From positions 1 through 64,000 of IMG/VR virus record IMGVR_UViG_3300027806_000035: a stretch of 64,000 nucleotides of DNA. One strand, 5' to 3'. How positions within the stretch are numbered: the stretch's first letter is position 1; the number at the start of each line of letters is the position of its first letter. The stretch is from a virus. Under the pieces are notes generated by a model. It saw only the letters and a program-made list of their open reading frames with translations. It was not told the DNA's origin and made no database searches. Both the position numbers and the translations under genes were made by a program. Of this stretch, positions 50,301 through 58,386 are shown piece by piece.

Positions 50301-53300
50301 TGCTTACGGCGTTGCTCGATCTGATCCTGGGCCGAAAGCTGAGCGCCAAGGTAGGTGGTTACAGCGTCCGCAAGGCTTTGCGCAAGCTCGTCGCCAGCCA
50401 GCTCATTGCGAACCTCAAGCGCAGCATTCTTAAACTGCTGCTCCCTGATCTGACCCTGCTTGACAAGGATCTCAAGCTCTTTCTGGGCGTTTTCTTGACG
50501 AAGCTGGGAGATCCTGTCTTCAACGCCACGGCGAATATCCTCGATCTGCTTTTCGTAGTCACGACGCAGCTCAAAGGACTGACGATCAAGATCTTCCTGC
50601 TCGCGCTTGATGGCGTTGGCTTGTTGCTTGAAGCCCTTCAGGATGTCCGCTCCTTCGTTCCGCTTATTGAATACTTCGAGATCGCGTTGAGCTGTGTCGC
50701 GGCGGGTTTCTGCGTCCCTGATCGCCTTGTCGCGTTGCTCCTGTGGCTTGAGCTGTGGCGCAGGAGTGGATCTTACAAGTCCAGCGGTGATTTCAGCCAA
50801 ATCTTTAGTCGGAATCCCAAGAATTGAACCAGCTCCACCGCCTCCAAGCGGGCGGCCAATCAACCTCTCAAGAAGTCCAGATCCCCTTGGTGCGCCTGCT
50901 TTTTCAGCGGCAGCCTGCAACTGCCTGTTTGCAGCCGCTCTAGCTTCTGGTGTGGCTGCAGCAAAGGCATTCTCAAATCTTTTTTCCGTCCCGCTTCTCT
51001 CCAGTCCTGATGCAATAGCATTCAAGATGTCAGTAAGCGGCCCAGCAACAAGAAGCTGGATCTGTACGCCAAGGTCGGCCATTGCACGCTTCAGGCGATC
51101 ACCAGCATCAGCGGCTTCACGAAGCTTCGTAGCTCCATCGACCCCGAGCTTGTTATTCAGTTCACCCTGGATAATCGAGTAGGCAGCGGTCTTATTCCCA
51201 GCCTCAATCAGATTGCCAATCAGCTTTTCCTGGCCACGGCTTGCAAGCAGGCCGGAATCCTTGATCTGCTCAAAGTTGCCGACCAGATCACGCAGCATGT
51301 TGCCGGTGTCCTGGGTCGCCTGCATCAGCATGTCCACCTGGGAGCCGATCGCCGTGCCAGCAAGCGACAGGCCGAAGCCCAGCGTGCCGCCGGCCAGGCC
51401 ACCGAAGAAGCCGCCCAGACCGCCACCAGCAGCGGCTCCGGCGCCCTGACCGAACAGGAGGGGGAAGGCGCCACCGATCAGGCCTTCCCCGACCGCCTGG
51501 CCGCCTCTCTGGCCGAACCTGCGGGTCAGGAAGTCAGCCCCGGTATCCCGGCGAGCAATCTGGTCGTCAACCTTGTTCAGAACTTTGGTCAGCTGATCAA
51601 AGCTCGCGTCCGTCATCTTCACGCCTTCGCGTGTTTCAGACAGCGCCTGAGACAGAAGCTGCAGCTGCTTGATGCTGGCGCCTGACATATCAGCCAGATC
51701 CTTCAGGCCAAGAAGCTGATCAGCATTGCCGCGAGCAGCATTTACGCGGCCCTCAAAGTCGCCAGGATCCGGTCCGGCAGGAGGGGCTGGAGGATTCGGC
51801 CCACGACCGCCGCCGCCAGCAGACCGAACAGCGGAAGAGGTGAAATTGGCAGCAGATTGAACGCTGAGCGCAAAGTCGCGAATCGGCTTTGTAGCGGAAT
51901 TCAGTGCTTGCTGCAATTTTTCAAGCGGGGATCCAATAGCGGCACCGGCTTCGCTACCAAGGGTCTGCGTCTTACCAAAAGCAAAGATTGACGAAAGCGG
52001 TGATCCAATGCCGCGCCCCTGAATCTGATTGGCGGAAAACAGGGGATTAGAAGGTGGAGCGCTCTGAAGAGTTGGTAGCTTACCGCGAATTCTTTGGTCG
52101 CGACTCATCAGAATACCAGGGTTCAGAATTGATGACTCGCCCGCTTGTCCGGCAACCGGAGACATGGGTGCCGTTACGAACCTGGCAGAGCTGAACTTGT
52201 TGGCACTCTTGACGAAGGCGTCATCAATCTGCTTTTCAAGAAGCCCCGGAAGGTTCCTGAAAATTCGCTCAAGCTTCATTTCCGGGAATACGTCCTGGAA
52301 CGTACCCCTTGCGCTCGACTCCCTCAGTATTTCGGTTGGGAAGTTCTGGAGCCCAACCGCATCAATTCGCCTTCTGTATTTAGCCGAATCAATTGTCAGG
52401 TCAGCAATGGATTGCGAAAGTGTTCCATAGTTAGCTCCAAGGCTCGGACGCTTCACCGCAAAATCAAACTGACCTGCGATTCCAGTCTGCGGATTTCTAG
52501 TAGGAAGGTTTAGGGAGGCAGTCGCTATGCCCTCTCTTGCCGTTTTAACGGCTTTCCCAACTGCATTCGCGCCAGCACCAAAGGCCTTGCTGAAGGCCGC
52601 TTCAATAGCAGAAGTACCCTGCTCAAGCCTGCTAGTAGTGGCATTGATGATGTCACTGATTAGCATAAGAATGAACTTGGGAGGGCTGTTCCTGCCAAAG
52701 ACCTTATTGATCGCTTTTGTTGCAGCAGACGCAAACTTGGTTGCCGCCGCAGCAGCGCTGGATGAACCGCCGGCAAGCTTGTCGGCAAAAGTGCTTACAA
52801 CGCTCGCGCCAGTTTCAGCGGCGCCAGAGACTGCGCCCTTGAGGCCGCCAGCACCAGTTCCTGTAGCTTTCCCGCCAACAGAAGCGTTGAACGCACCGAT
52901 GATGTTGCTCAGGGCTTGCTCGCCACTGCGACCGCCACGGAAGACCTTGGCGGCAGTGTCTGCACGTCCGAGATCACCAAGAATCGAGGTCAGGGTTCCG
53001 GTATCGCGCTGCTGCCCACGGCCAAGCCTTTTTGCAAGCTGCTCGGATGCTTTTGACTCAGCCTGCGCATTGGCCGCTCTTTGCTTCTCTAGCGCAAGCA
53101 GTTGCCTTGTTCCGTTTAGCTCTTCATCAAGAATATCCAGGCTCTTCGCGGAAATCTCAAACGTATCAGCCTTTGCGGCATTGAGTGTATTTTGGAGCTT
53201 GACAAGGGTGTCACCAATCTCAACGCCTTTTGCCTGCGCTCCGGCAAGTTTCTCCTGCAAAAGGAGGCCAGAGGCGAGGATGTTAGCGAGTCGCTTTGGC

Positions 53301-54748
53301 GCATCAATTGGTGAGACGTCAGTGGTTCGGATATTTGAAGGCCTGATTTGTCCAGCCTGGCCGGCTCCAGCCTTGGTGGACACTCCACTGGAAAGCTCCT
53401 CCACCTGAGCTAATGCACTTCTCCAGTTTATTCCCTTTGCTGCAAGTTTCTGCGCCTCAGTTACTGGCGTTGGCGTTCCACGTCTATTCAGGCGCTCAAG
53501 CGACATTCGCTGGCGGTCAATTTCAGCTGTCTGACGCTTCGAGGCCGTTAGATCCCTTTCGGCAAGCGAGGAAGTTGCCTTGTCAAGCTTTTGGCGAAGC
53601 TCAAGTTTTTGGTTTTGACTGAGAAATGCTTGGTCAACACGAGTCTCAAGAGCCGCAATTCGATCAAGCTGCAGTTCAATCTTATCATAGTATCCCTGCT
53701 TCTTGATGATTGATTTCGGATCATCAAGCCTGGAGGCAGGGCCAAGCTGCGGCTGAATCTTCATACTTTGGCCACGCAGGCCAAATCCGCTCATTTCCTC
53801 GCGAACAGATGCAATCCGCTCCTCAAGAGCCCGGTACTCATTGGAGATAACAGGAACAAGAGAGCGCAGTCTTTCTAGGTAGCCAAGGTATGAGTCCATT
53901 GCGGCCTCGCTTCTTGTCACCGTGTCACCCATTGCAAGCGCGGAAGCAATGAGCTTGCGGGAGCCGGCAAGATTGGCTTCTGATGTACCTTGACCAAAAT
54001 TTTGACGCTGAGCCTGAGGAGATAAACCAAAGGCGATAGCCCGAAAGCGTTGCTGTTCGGCTTCTGCGAGCTTCTTGTTCGCCCCCTCTACGGCAACACT
54101 GAATCTATTGAAATCGGCAGACGCAATTTTAACGTTATTTGCAACCAGCGAAAGAGCGGATGCCTGCTCTTTGAGCTGACTTATGCTTGCGTCAAGGCCT
54201 ACGTCTTTGCCAAGCCCGCCAGTTACGAGTTTCTTGCGGAGATCTCCAATGCGGAGATAGGCATCAGCAAGGCCCTGAAGCGCGTTTACGCTTGCCTGGT
54301 TTTTCATGGCAAGGCCAAGGGCTCTGTTAAGCCCGATCGCCCCGGTCTGGGCCTCCCTCTGCCTCTGTGTTAGCTGGGCTGTTTTGCTGTTGAGTTCATC
54401 AATAGCGCTGGCCGCGTCAAGAATATCTTGCTGTAACTTTTTATAGGTTTTTGTTTCTGGATTTTTCAGTCTTGACAGTCTTTGCTGCGCCTTTTCGATT
54501 TTATCAAAGTTTTTTTGAATTTCAGCTCCAGCCCCAGCAATACCCTTTCCAGCATCGTCCGAAATACGGTTAAGCGCAGTCATGCTTGACTGCAGCTTTT
54601 CCACATCACGCACAGCTCTTGACGCGGATACGTCCAGCGGGGAGCTATTTAGCCTATTAACAATGTCGTCAAGCTTGCTAACTCTTTCAATCAGCCTGTC
54701 AACAGCTGAGCGGCCAGTTACCAGAAGGTCAATTGAAGCGCCAGCCAT
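47348..54748 (-). CDS. Tape measure protein with embedded cell-wall hydrolase domain
   Basis: A 2,466-residue protein starting MAGASIDLLVTGRSAVDRLI. Long Ala/Gln/Glu/Lys coiled-coil regions and several hydrophobic segments (GGFFGGLAGGTLGFGLSLAG near 1100) are typical of tape measures. Around residues 1985-2140 a SleB-like hydrolase domain occurs: LTDEEIAAAVNTAIGEYGGS, VFANILSRSRSGQYPSNLVD, TQAGQYAPNF. Near the C-terminus is GENGPELWVPDRPGTIIPND. The hydrolase probably opens peptidoglycan during DNA entry. The last residues (SMKTRKRLGL) are encoded by the recoded copy at 47348-47380. Confidence 0.92.
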   Translation of the reverse strand: MAGASIDLLVTGRSAVDRLIERVSKLDDIVNRLNSSPLDVSASRAVRDVEKLQSSMTALNRISDDAGKGIAGAGAEIQKNFDKIEKAQQRLSRLKNPETKTYKKLQQDILDAASAIDELNSKTAQLTQRQREAQTGAIGLNRALGLAMKNQASVNALQGLADAYLRIGDLRKKLVTGGLGKDVGLDASISQLKEQASALSLVANNVKIASADFNRFSVAVEGANKKLAEAEQQRFRAIAFGLSPQAQRQNFGQGTSEANLAGSRKLIASALAMGDTVTRSEAAMDSYLGYLERLRSLVPVISNEYRALEERIASVREEMSGFGLRGQSMKIQPQLGPASRLDDPKSIIKKQGYYDKIELQLDRIAALETRVDQAFLSQNQKLELRQKLDKATSSLAERDLTASKRQTAEIDRQRMSLERLNRRGTPTPVTEAQKLAAKGINWRSALAQVEELSSGVSTKAGAGQAGQIRPSNIRTTDVSPIDAPKRLANILASGLLLQEKLAGAQAKGVEIGDTLVKLQNTLNAAKADTFEISAKSLDILDEELNGTRQLLALEKQRAANAQAESKASEQLAKRLGRGQQRDTGTLTSILGDLGRADTAAKVFRGGRSGEQALSNIIGAFNASVGGKATGTGAGGLKGAVSGAAETGASVVSTFADKLAGGSSSAAAAATKFASAATKAINKVFGRNSPPKFILMLISDIINATTSRLEQGTSAIEAAFSKAFGAGANAVGKAVKTAREGIATASLNLPTRNPQTGIAGQFDFAVKRPSLGANYGTLSQSIADLTIDSAKYRRRIDAVGLQNFPTEILRESSARGTFQDVFPEMKLERIFRNLPGLLEKQIDDAFVKSANKFSSARFVTAPMSPVAGQAGESSILNPGILMSRDQRIRGKLPTLQSAPPSNPLFSANQIQGRGIGSPLSSIFAFGKTQTLGSEAGAAIGSPLEKLQQALNSATKPIRDFALSVQSAANFTSSAVRSAGGGGRGPNPPAPPAGPDPGDFEGRVNAARGNADQLLGLKDLADMSGASIKQLQLLSQALSETREGVKMTDASFDQLTKVLNKVDDQIARRDTGADFLTRRFGQRGGQAVGEGLIGGAFPLLFGQGAGAAAGGGLGGFFGGLAGGTLGFGLSLAGTAIGSQVDMLMQATQDTGNMLRDLVGNFEQIKDSGLLASRGQEKLIGNLIEAGNKTAAYSIIQGELNNKLGVDGATKLREAADAGDRLKRAMADLGVQIQLLVAGPLTDILNAIASGLERSGTEKRFENAFAAATPEARAAANRQLQAAAEKAGAPRGSGLLERLIGRPLGGGGAGSILGIPTKDLAEITAGLVRSTPAPQLKPQEQRDKAIRDAETRRDTAQRDLEVFNKRNEGADILKGFKQQANAIKREQEDLDRQSFELRRDYEKQIEDIRRGVEDRISQLRQENAQKELEILVKQGQIREQQFKNAALEVRNELAGDELAQSLADAVTTYLGAQLSAQDQIEQRRKQFEIAISNQQVELEKYKAEVAKRVSDLNISTAEKIQEINRSVARRNEDAALNTFEAEKKIASLKAEVIKNELLVMQARQSSFLESAKVNAKENPGKQVYQDVLTANQTIFDNITENLKLAGENLKAIETTKAPPKLREIPSVSTRSVSTAGVTQAVARGDQLQKTLLDLETSLVNSGQAGNFNEFIGRISDLATGPFKELDDSLTRSRKALGLVADDFSIAIGVIQGSYTSLVSSLARRPDFKLTPELLGLIATAEKVTVEFEKLRPTIEFYTQSNDQLSNSITQARGEISALLLPVSEYDKWLQIINSRGGLGINPRQEEEILRNAKALDNLNAKLKVLNGLRDIASGWTDSFIQLNKELLKGGNLLESVQRFAEGVADRTLDVLLEFTLRPLQDQLFKNLSDVLGIKPEQNPLLQPITAVKDNTDKILQAAIELVKKAETAAAAARGATPAPATAPANGIVPGPGGRSPATEPPKSGQWYRDAQSSGATGQFTGVGGPDLPMTGRSIKEALRLTDEEIAAAVNTAIGEYGGSDPLGRTDVFANILSRSRSGQYPSNLVDVVTQAGQYAPNFGLSRAQVVNPNRYGADLFNKVKAELLDPALLEQSIKDINGRLYFKGVSQYGNMMQGDFLRAEGQNFFHGPGREPGLNPAITSKLLSEIGSVVSQVQPAPQFNAEENARRMLEAYDAMREAVGAAYGPATAAGNQTAESLGQLGQAAAQATDSVQDLGTQMSDSVTKFQKTVGIGLQAISSIAMGVGGAQMIRKGGAYNTLMGAASIFGSISSITGMFGAGGGLSGLFGSKPKSSLPGFTGEMLNLGNLGLPGYASGGRPDPYDPAIIGENGPELWVPDRPGTIIPNDELYVPGLDDKGGSAPSIGRYTRRAASSMESGDGESSDTIYTGNYGRAVPYQRSETTREIDRLERVTSSPKELPPIKYETTRVNEYDFVTPEQLEASNARTAKVARNQTIRELADSMKTRKRLGL

Positions 54749-54782
54749 TGAGCCAAAAACTCTTCTCTAGCCAGTATAGGCA

Positions 54783-55373
54783 CTATAAGCGAAAACCGAT
54801 TTCGACCCCTCTCCGAACATTGAAAGATAGCTGGCCGCCTCTTGTGTAGGTCTGGAACCAAAACTTCGGAGCAGTAATTGAAGCATTTGGATCTTCCCTT
54901 GTGTATCCAATGGCAATGTCAGGGCGAAGGCCAAAGTCTTGCATTCCACCTCCATCCTTGCGCCTGAATCCACGCTCAATCACCGGCTTAATGGGAGTGC
55001 CGATCGCAAAGAAAAGCCCCTCTTCTTCGTCAATTGCAATTCCAGCATAAGGAGATGAGTTCGTGATTTCAAATCTAATCATATCGCTGCCAACTTTTGA
55101 ATTCAGAACTCGCTCGTATCTGCTGAGAGGGAAGTTTCTTTTGTTGTACGAGTAGACGGATCCCTCCTTTCTTGGGGGGCTTGCGGCGCCGCCAGGGATC
55201 ACCACATCCCAAGCAGACGAAAAGCTGCCGCTCCACGCGGGACCGGCCTGCGCAAGTCCATTCGTCACCTCAACGGCGACCTGTTGCACCGCCTTTGCAA
55301 CTGCCTTATTGATCTGCCCCTGCAGATCCTTGGCAAGGCTGATGTTTTGTCCGCGCCTTCTTACTCTGGCCAT
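54783..55373 (-). CDS. HK97 gp10-like tail completion protein, copy A
   Basis: A 196-residue protein with ISLAKDLQGQINKAVAKAVQ, EVTNGLAQAGPAWSGSFSSA, RFEITNSSPYAGIAIDEEEG and TYTRGGQLSFNVRRGVEIGF. The GPAxSGxF start, the FEIxNxSPYA middle and the RGG..xxVxR end are shared with the 211-residue protein at 57340-57975, so the two are paralogs. One probably has the gp10-type head-tail joining role. Here the gene sits between the tape measure and the tail chaperone. Confidence 0.65.
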   Translation of the reverse strand: MARVRRRGQNISLAKDLQGQINKAVAKAVQQVAVEVTNGLAQAGPAWSGSFSSAWDVVIPGGAASPPRKEGSVYSYNKRNFPLSRYERVLNSKVGSDMIRFEITNSSPYAGIAIDEEEGLFFAIGTPIKPVIERGFRRKDGGGMQDFGLRPDIAIGYTREDPNASITAPKFWFQTYTRGGQLSFNVRRGVEIGFRL

Positions 55374-55396
55374 TTTTTATTTCAACTCTAGCCAAG

Positions 55397-55420
55397 AAAA
55401 AGGGGCCTACCGGCGGCCCC
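55397..55420 (-). terminator. Terminator after the tail chaperone frameshift frame
   Basis: On the minus strand GGGGCC and GGCCCC pair around a 7-base loop and are followed by five T (55401-55397). The stop of the -1 frame (55407) lies inside the hairpin. Confidence 0.6.
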
Positions 55421-55598
55421 TCTTCGCTTTACTTATCGCCTCTTCTTGATCTTCCTGTTTGATCTTGAAGTAAGCTGACCAGAGGATTAGTTCCTCTGGG
55501 GTCATCGTCGTATCGACTTCGCGGAGACTCTTGCCAAGAGTTTCTGCAACTACCAGTTTCAGGTAGGTCCAGCGGTCTTCGCGGAGTTCGTCTGCGAT
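55407..55598 (-). CDS. -1 frameshift extension of tail chaperone (gpT-like)
   Basis: This second frame is reached by a -1 shift at the A7 run on the coding strand (55604-55598). After the AAA AAA codons the frame reads IADELREDRWTYLKLVVAET, LGKSLREVDTTMTPEELILW, SAYFKIKQEDQEEAISKA and stops at 55407. The MTPEELILWSAYF block is typical of the T part of G/GT tail assembly chaperones. The fusion would have 187 residues. A separate start for this frame is not needed. Confidence 0.75.
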   Translation of the reverse strand: MADELREDRWTYLKLVVAETLGKSLREVDTTMTPEELILWSAYFKIKQEDQEEAISKAKRGRR

Positions 55599-55969
55599 TT
55601 TTTTGTCGAGGACTCAACCTCATCATCCTCACTGCCAAGGACAACAAGAATCAGCTTGTCAAGATCCTCAGCACGAATCGCGGTCTTCAGCTCGGGGATT
55701 TCCCCAGCTGCAAACATCGCGCTGCCATCAGCATTCTTGGCCTTGCTGACGAGCAGATAGATCAGCCAGTCGGAATCGTCATCCTTGGTCTTGGATGCAG
55801 CACGGGCATTGCGACGAGCCCGGTCACGCTCAGCTGCAACCAGCGGCGTGATATACATTTCAAGCTCGGTGAAGCCATCGCTGAGAGGAACGACCTTCTT
55901 GATTGGTTCAAGATTGGCGGCCTGCTTCAGCTTTTCAAGAGCTGTGCCGAAGCCAGTAGTGGAGGCCAT
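55559..55969 (-). CDS. Tail assembly chaperone, unshifted form (gpG-like)
   Basis: Start at ATG 55969 (MASTTGFGTALEKLKQAANL). The protein has KKVVPLSDGFTELEMYITPL, a basic helical middle, SDWLIYLLVSKAKNADGSAM and RAEDLDKLILVVLGSEDDEV, ending SSTKKSQTNSAKTAGPT (136 residues). It lies between the major tail protein and the tape measure, where lambda has G and GT. The slippery run A7 in its last codons gives access to the T frame at 55407-55598. Confidence 0.75.
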   Translation of the reverse strand: MASTTGFGTALEKLKQAANLEPIKKVVPLSDGFTELEMYITPLVAAERDRARRNARAASKTKDDDSDWLIYLLVSKAKNADGSAMFAAGEIPELKTAIRAEDLDKLILVVLGSEDDEVESSTKKSQTNSAKTAGPT

Positions 55970-56002
55970 GTGAATAGACGGAGGCTTGAACAGGATAGCA
56001 AC

Positions 56003-56028
56003 AAAAAAGCCCCCGAACAAGCGGGGGC
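56003..56028 (-). terminator. Strong terminator after the major tail protein
   Basis: On the minus strand GCCCCCG and CGGGGGC pair around a 6-base loop, followed by six T (56008-56003). It lies 25 bases after the stop at 56053 and could lower transcription into the tail chaperone, consistent with high expression of the tail protein. Confidence 0.75.
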
Positions 56029-56052
56029 AGGCGAGGCTCCAGCCGAACAGCA

Positions 56053-56805
56053 TCAGGTGCGGGTCAGGTCGAAGGTGACGTTGCCAGACGGACGGAAGTT
56101 GATGCTCACGCTCTGGGCATCATCCGGGTTCACGTTCAGGCTTGCGGAAGTCAGTACAACCTCAGTCGAGATCGAACGGCTCAGCGTTTCGGACAGCGTG
56201 CCACCCGAATACACGGCGTCAATGTAAAGCTTGACGGCGGTGCCGGTTTGACGACGCTGCAGCACATCGCTGATCAGACGGTTCGACATAGCCGAGTCGG
56301 CATCCGTGAAGTACACGGTGGTCGTGCCAGTAGCATCAGCAAAGCTGGTCACGTAAGTCCTGAAAGGAGCAAACTGACCATTCGGGACGCCGATGGTGGT
56401 TACGTCGATCTCAGCTCGCGTGATCTCCAGGCTCCAGTCCCGAACCTGGGCGATCGGGGCGAAGGCCTTGTAGACGATGGTGGCCAGCTGGCTGCCAAAG
56501 TTGGTCGGAGCAGCGGTTGCAGTAGCAGCCGTGCCGCCAACAGTGCTGGAAAGCGTCATGATCCCAGTTGCGGGATCATACGTCTTCACGAAGTAGTCGC
56601 CAGCCGCGATGGCATTGGTGACAGTCGCACCAACGGGATAGGTGAGGGTCACGGGGTCATCGACCTTGAAACCCAGGAAATCACCAACCGTGATATTGCT
56701 GCCGGTGGTGGGAAAAGCAGAGGCGCCGAGGCAGGCCTGGGTGTTTGCCGGCTTATACCAGAAAGCGCCCGAAGTGCCCGTCAGTACCGTGGTGTCACAG
56801 GACAT
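56053..56805 (-). CDS. Major tail protein (tube)
   Basis: Start at ATG 56805 (MSCDTTVLTGTSGAFWYKPA), giving 250 residues. The beta-rich body has TVGDFLGFKVDDPVTLTYPV, RDWSLEITRAEIDVTTIGVP, PFRTYVTSFADATGTTTVYF and a C-terminal DAQSVSINFRPSGNVTFDL. The W-x-L-x-x-x-R-A-E-I-D-V-T-T-I motif is frequent in phage tail tube proteins. The strong terminator behind it supports abundant expression. Confidence 0.8.
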   Translation of the reverse strand: MSCDTTVLTGTSGAFWYKPANTQACLGASAFPTTGSNITVGDFLGFKVDDPVTLTYPVGATVTNAIAAGDYFVKTYDPATGIMTLSSTVGGTAATATAAPTNFGSQLATIVYKAFAPIAQVRDWSLEITRAEIDVTTIGVPNGQFAPFRTYVTSFADATGTTTVYFTDADSAMSNRLISDVLQRRQTGTAVKLYIDAVYSGGTLSETLSRSISTEVVLTSASLNVNPDDAQSVSINFRPSGNVTFDLTRT

Positions 56806-56911
56806 GGACTTTGAAGAAATGAACAGCAGTGCGGGCACTGCCCGATGTACCAATCCTAGCCACCACCTCGTTTCAGGCCGAATGAGAAGCCGTAGCCGGT
56901 AAGGTCAGTCC

Positions 56912-57343
56912 TTAGCCGAGATTGGTCGCATCCCAGGAAGCAGACATTCTCGCCATGAAATGCGGCTGCTCCTGATCCATGTAAAACATCGGACCGGAAA
57001 TATCGCGAACTCTCACAAAGGTTCCTGTCGCCGGCTTTTTTGTTGAGCCGAGATTCTTCAGGACGCAGGAAGCCGTTTCGGCAAGCTGTCTTGCACGCCT
57101 TCCGCCATTCCCCTTGCGCGTAAAAATGCGGATGATAATTGCACCGCGAGCGCGATCAAGGCTTTCTTCGAGAGCGGTTTCACTTGTTAGGCCAAATGTG
57201 ATGTTGACCATCACGTACTCGCCAGGGGGATCCGGCGACATGGCAATGAGGTTATCAAAGTAGATGCTGACAGGGGGAGTGAGCGCAGCAAATGCACTGT
57301 TGAGCGGGGTTTCAAGTGCTGCGCAGATTGCTTGGTAGTTCAA
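56912..57343 (-). CDS. Tail terminator/completion protein (gpU-like)
   Basis: A 143-residue protein: MNYQAICAALETPLNSAFAA, SIYFDNLIAMSPDPPGEYVM, RARGAIIIRIFTRKGNGGRR, RVRDISGPMFYMDQEQPHFM. The layout (N-terminal helix, three strands, a GxG...RRA loop, C-terminal strand) is that of phage tail terminator proteins. It comes just before the major tail protein, as expected. Confidence 0.65.
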   Translation of the reverse strand: MNYQAICAALETPLNSAFAALTPPVSIYFDNLIAMSPDPPGEYVMVNITFGLTSETALEESLDRARGAIIIRIFTRKGNGGRRARQLAETASCVLKNLGSTKKPATGTFVRVRDISGPMFYMDQEQPHFMARMSASWDATNLG

Positions 57344-57975
57344 TTGACGACCACTCCACTGTCACCCTTTCTAAAGGCAAGTCTAACGACGCGCTTCACA
57401 TCGGCAGACATCTCACCGCCGCGAGCATAGTTTTCATACCAATCACGCTCTGCGGTTGACACATTTGTCCCCTGCGGGTCTGGCTTGACATCCCAACGGA
57501 ATGTAGGCCCTTTTTCCCTGATGCCATATACTGGTTTGAACTCAATTCCACCAACCGGCTTTTCGGGCGTCTTCGGCTTTATCCACCTGCCTTCAAGAAT
57601 ATCCATTGCATACAGCGCGTATGGCGAAGTATTCACAATTTCAAACACCGTCACTCTTTGCAAAGCCTTGACAGTTGTTTTCAGCTGTGGAACGTCTTGG
57701 ATTCTGTAGGGGTATCCCTTGGGTGATGGCTGATTCTTTGCGAAACCACCAAGCGCGTTGGCTCTCCAGCTATTACGGAAGTCTCCGCTATAGGCCGGAC
57801 CCTTGGCAGCGAGTCCATTCATGATCTCAGCAGCTGCCCTTCTCGCTGCGTTGTTAATATCTCTTTTGATCCTTTCTGGAACTTCCGACCATGGCTTGCC
57901 GCTGAGGGGATCTTTTTTGCCCCTCCTTGCGATTGTGCTTGGCCTGGGCTTACTCGGCCTTCTTGGGGTTGCCAT
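57340..57975 (-). CDS. HK97 gp10-like protein, copy B
   Basis: A 211-residue protein with a basic Pro-rich N-terminus (ATPRRPSKPRPSTIARRGKK). EIMNGLAAKGPAYSGDFRNS, VTVFEIVNTSPYALYAMDIL and ENYARGGEMSADVKRVVRLA follow, parallel to copy A at 54783-55373. In siphophages a gp10-like protein occupies this position between connectors and tail terminator. It overlaps the terminator gene start by 4 bases. Confidence 0.75.
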   Translation of the reverse strand: MATPRRPSKPRPSTIARRGKKDPLSGKPWSEVPERIKRDINNAARRAAAEIMNGLAAKGPAYSGDFRNSWRANALGGFAKNQPSPKGYPYRIQDVPQLKTTVKALQRVTVFEIVNTSPYALYAMDILEGRWIKPKTPEKPVGGIEFKPVYGIREKGPTFRWDVKPDPQGTNVSTAERDWYENYARGGEMSADVKRVVRLAFRKGDSGVVVN

Positions 57976-58035
57976 GCCTGGGACTGCAACTCTTGCTTAA
58001 TTGTAGCCCAACAGGTAATCAAAGTGCCAAAAATG

Positions 58036-58344
58036 CTAAACGCGCTTCCAAGTGGCCGAATCGCTCCAGCTTCCAGCCTTGACGGCTCTGATCGGCTTGT
58101 TAGGTAGGCATCCCCTCGGCATCACAGTTGCAGGTCCATCCCACACCGAAATGCTGCCGATGATTTCAGCCGTTCGTCCGCTTGGCACTTGAACTACTGC
58201 TGGCTCACCGTTCGATCCGTAGACATCGCCAATGACGATCAGATCATTCAGAGCGAGAAGCTGAAGGATCGGCTTGCGGATCCAGCGGATGAAGCTCCTG
58301 TAACCTTCAGTCATCGTTGCGCCCTCCGGTGGCGTGATGGTCAT
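58036..58344 (-). CDS. Small structural protein ending in an SGxWSDxxxW motif
   Basis: I set the start at ATG 58344 (MTITPPEGATMTEGYRS); a GTG at 58386 adds 14 residues. The body is a small beta protein (NDLIVIGDVYGSNGEPAVVQ). The final residues IRAVKAGSWSDSATWKRV match the N-terminus of the next upstream protein (VRAVKSGNWSDPTVWNTG). In that protein the motif starts a long domain, so this one may be truncated there. Confidence 0.55.
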   Translation of the reverse strand: MTITPPEGATMTEGYRSFIRWIRKPILQLLALNDLIVIGDVYGSNGEPAVVQVPSGRTAEIIGSISVWDGPATVMPRGCLPNKPIRAVKAGSWSDSATWKRV

Positions 58345-58386
58345 GGACCGGGTGCTGCAAGCACGCCGGTCCGACCAATCATACAC

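Noticed and set aside
49982-50827. 281-codon plus-strand frame
   Set aside because: Leu-rich antisense of the Lys/Glu/Gln-rich coiled-coil part of the tape measure, a known artefact.
52527-53408. 293-codon plus-strand frame in the tape measure gene
   Set aside because: Ser/Pro/Ala-rich antisense frame opposite a strongly supported tape measure gene; no motif.
55429-55647. 72-codon minus-strand frame over the tail chaperone junction
   Set aside because: Basic, low-quality composition; the other two minus frames there are explained by the G and T parts of the frameshifted chaperone.
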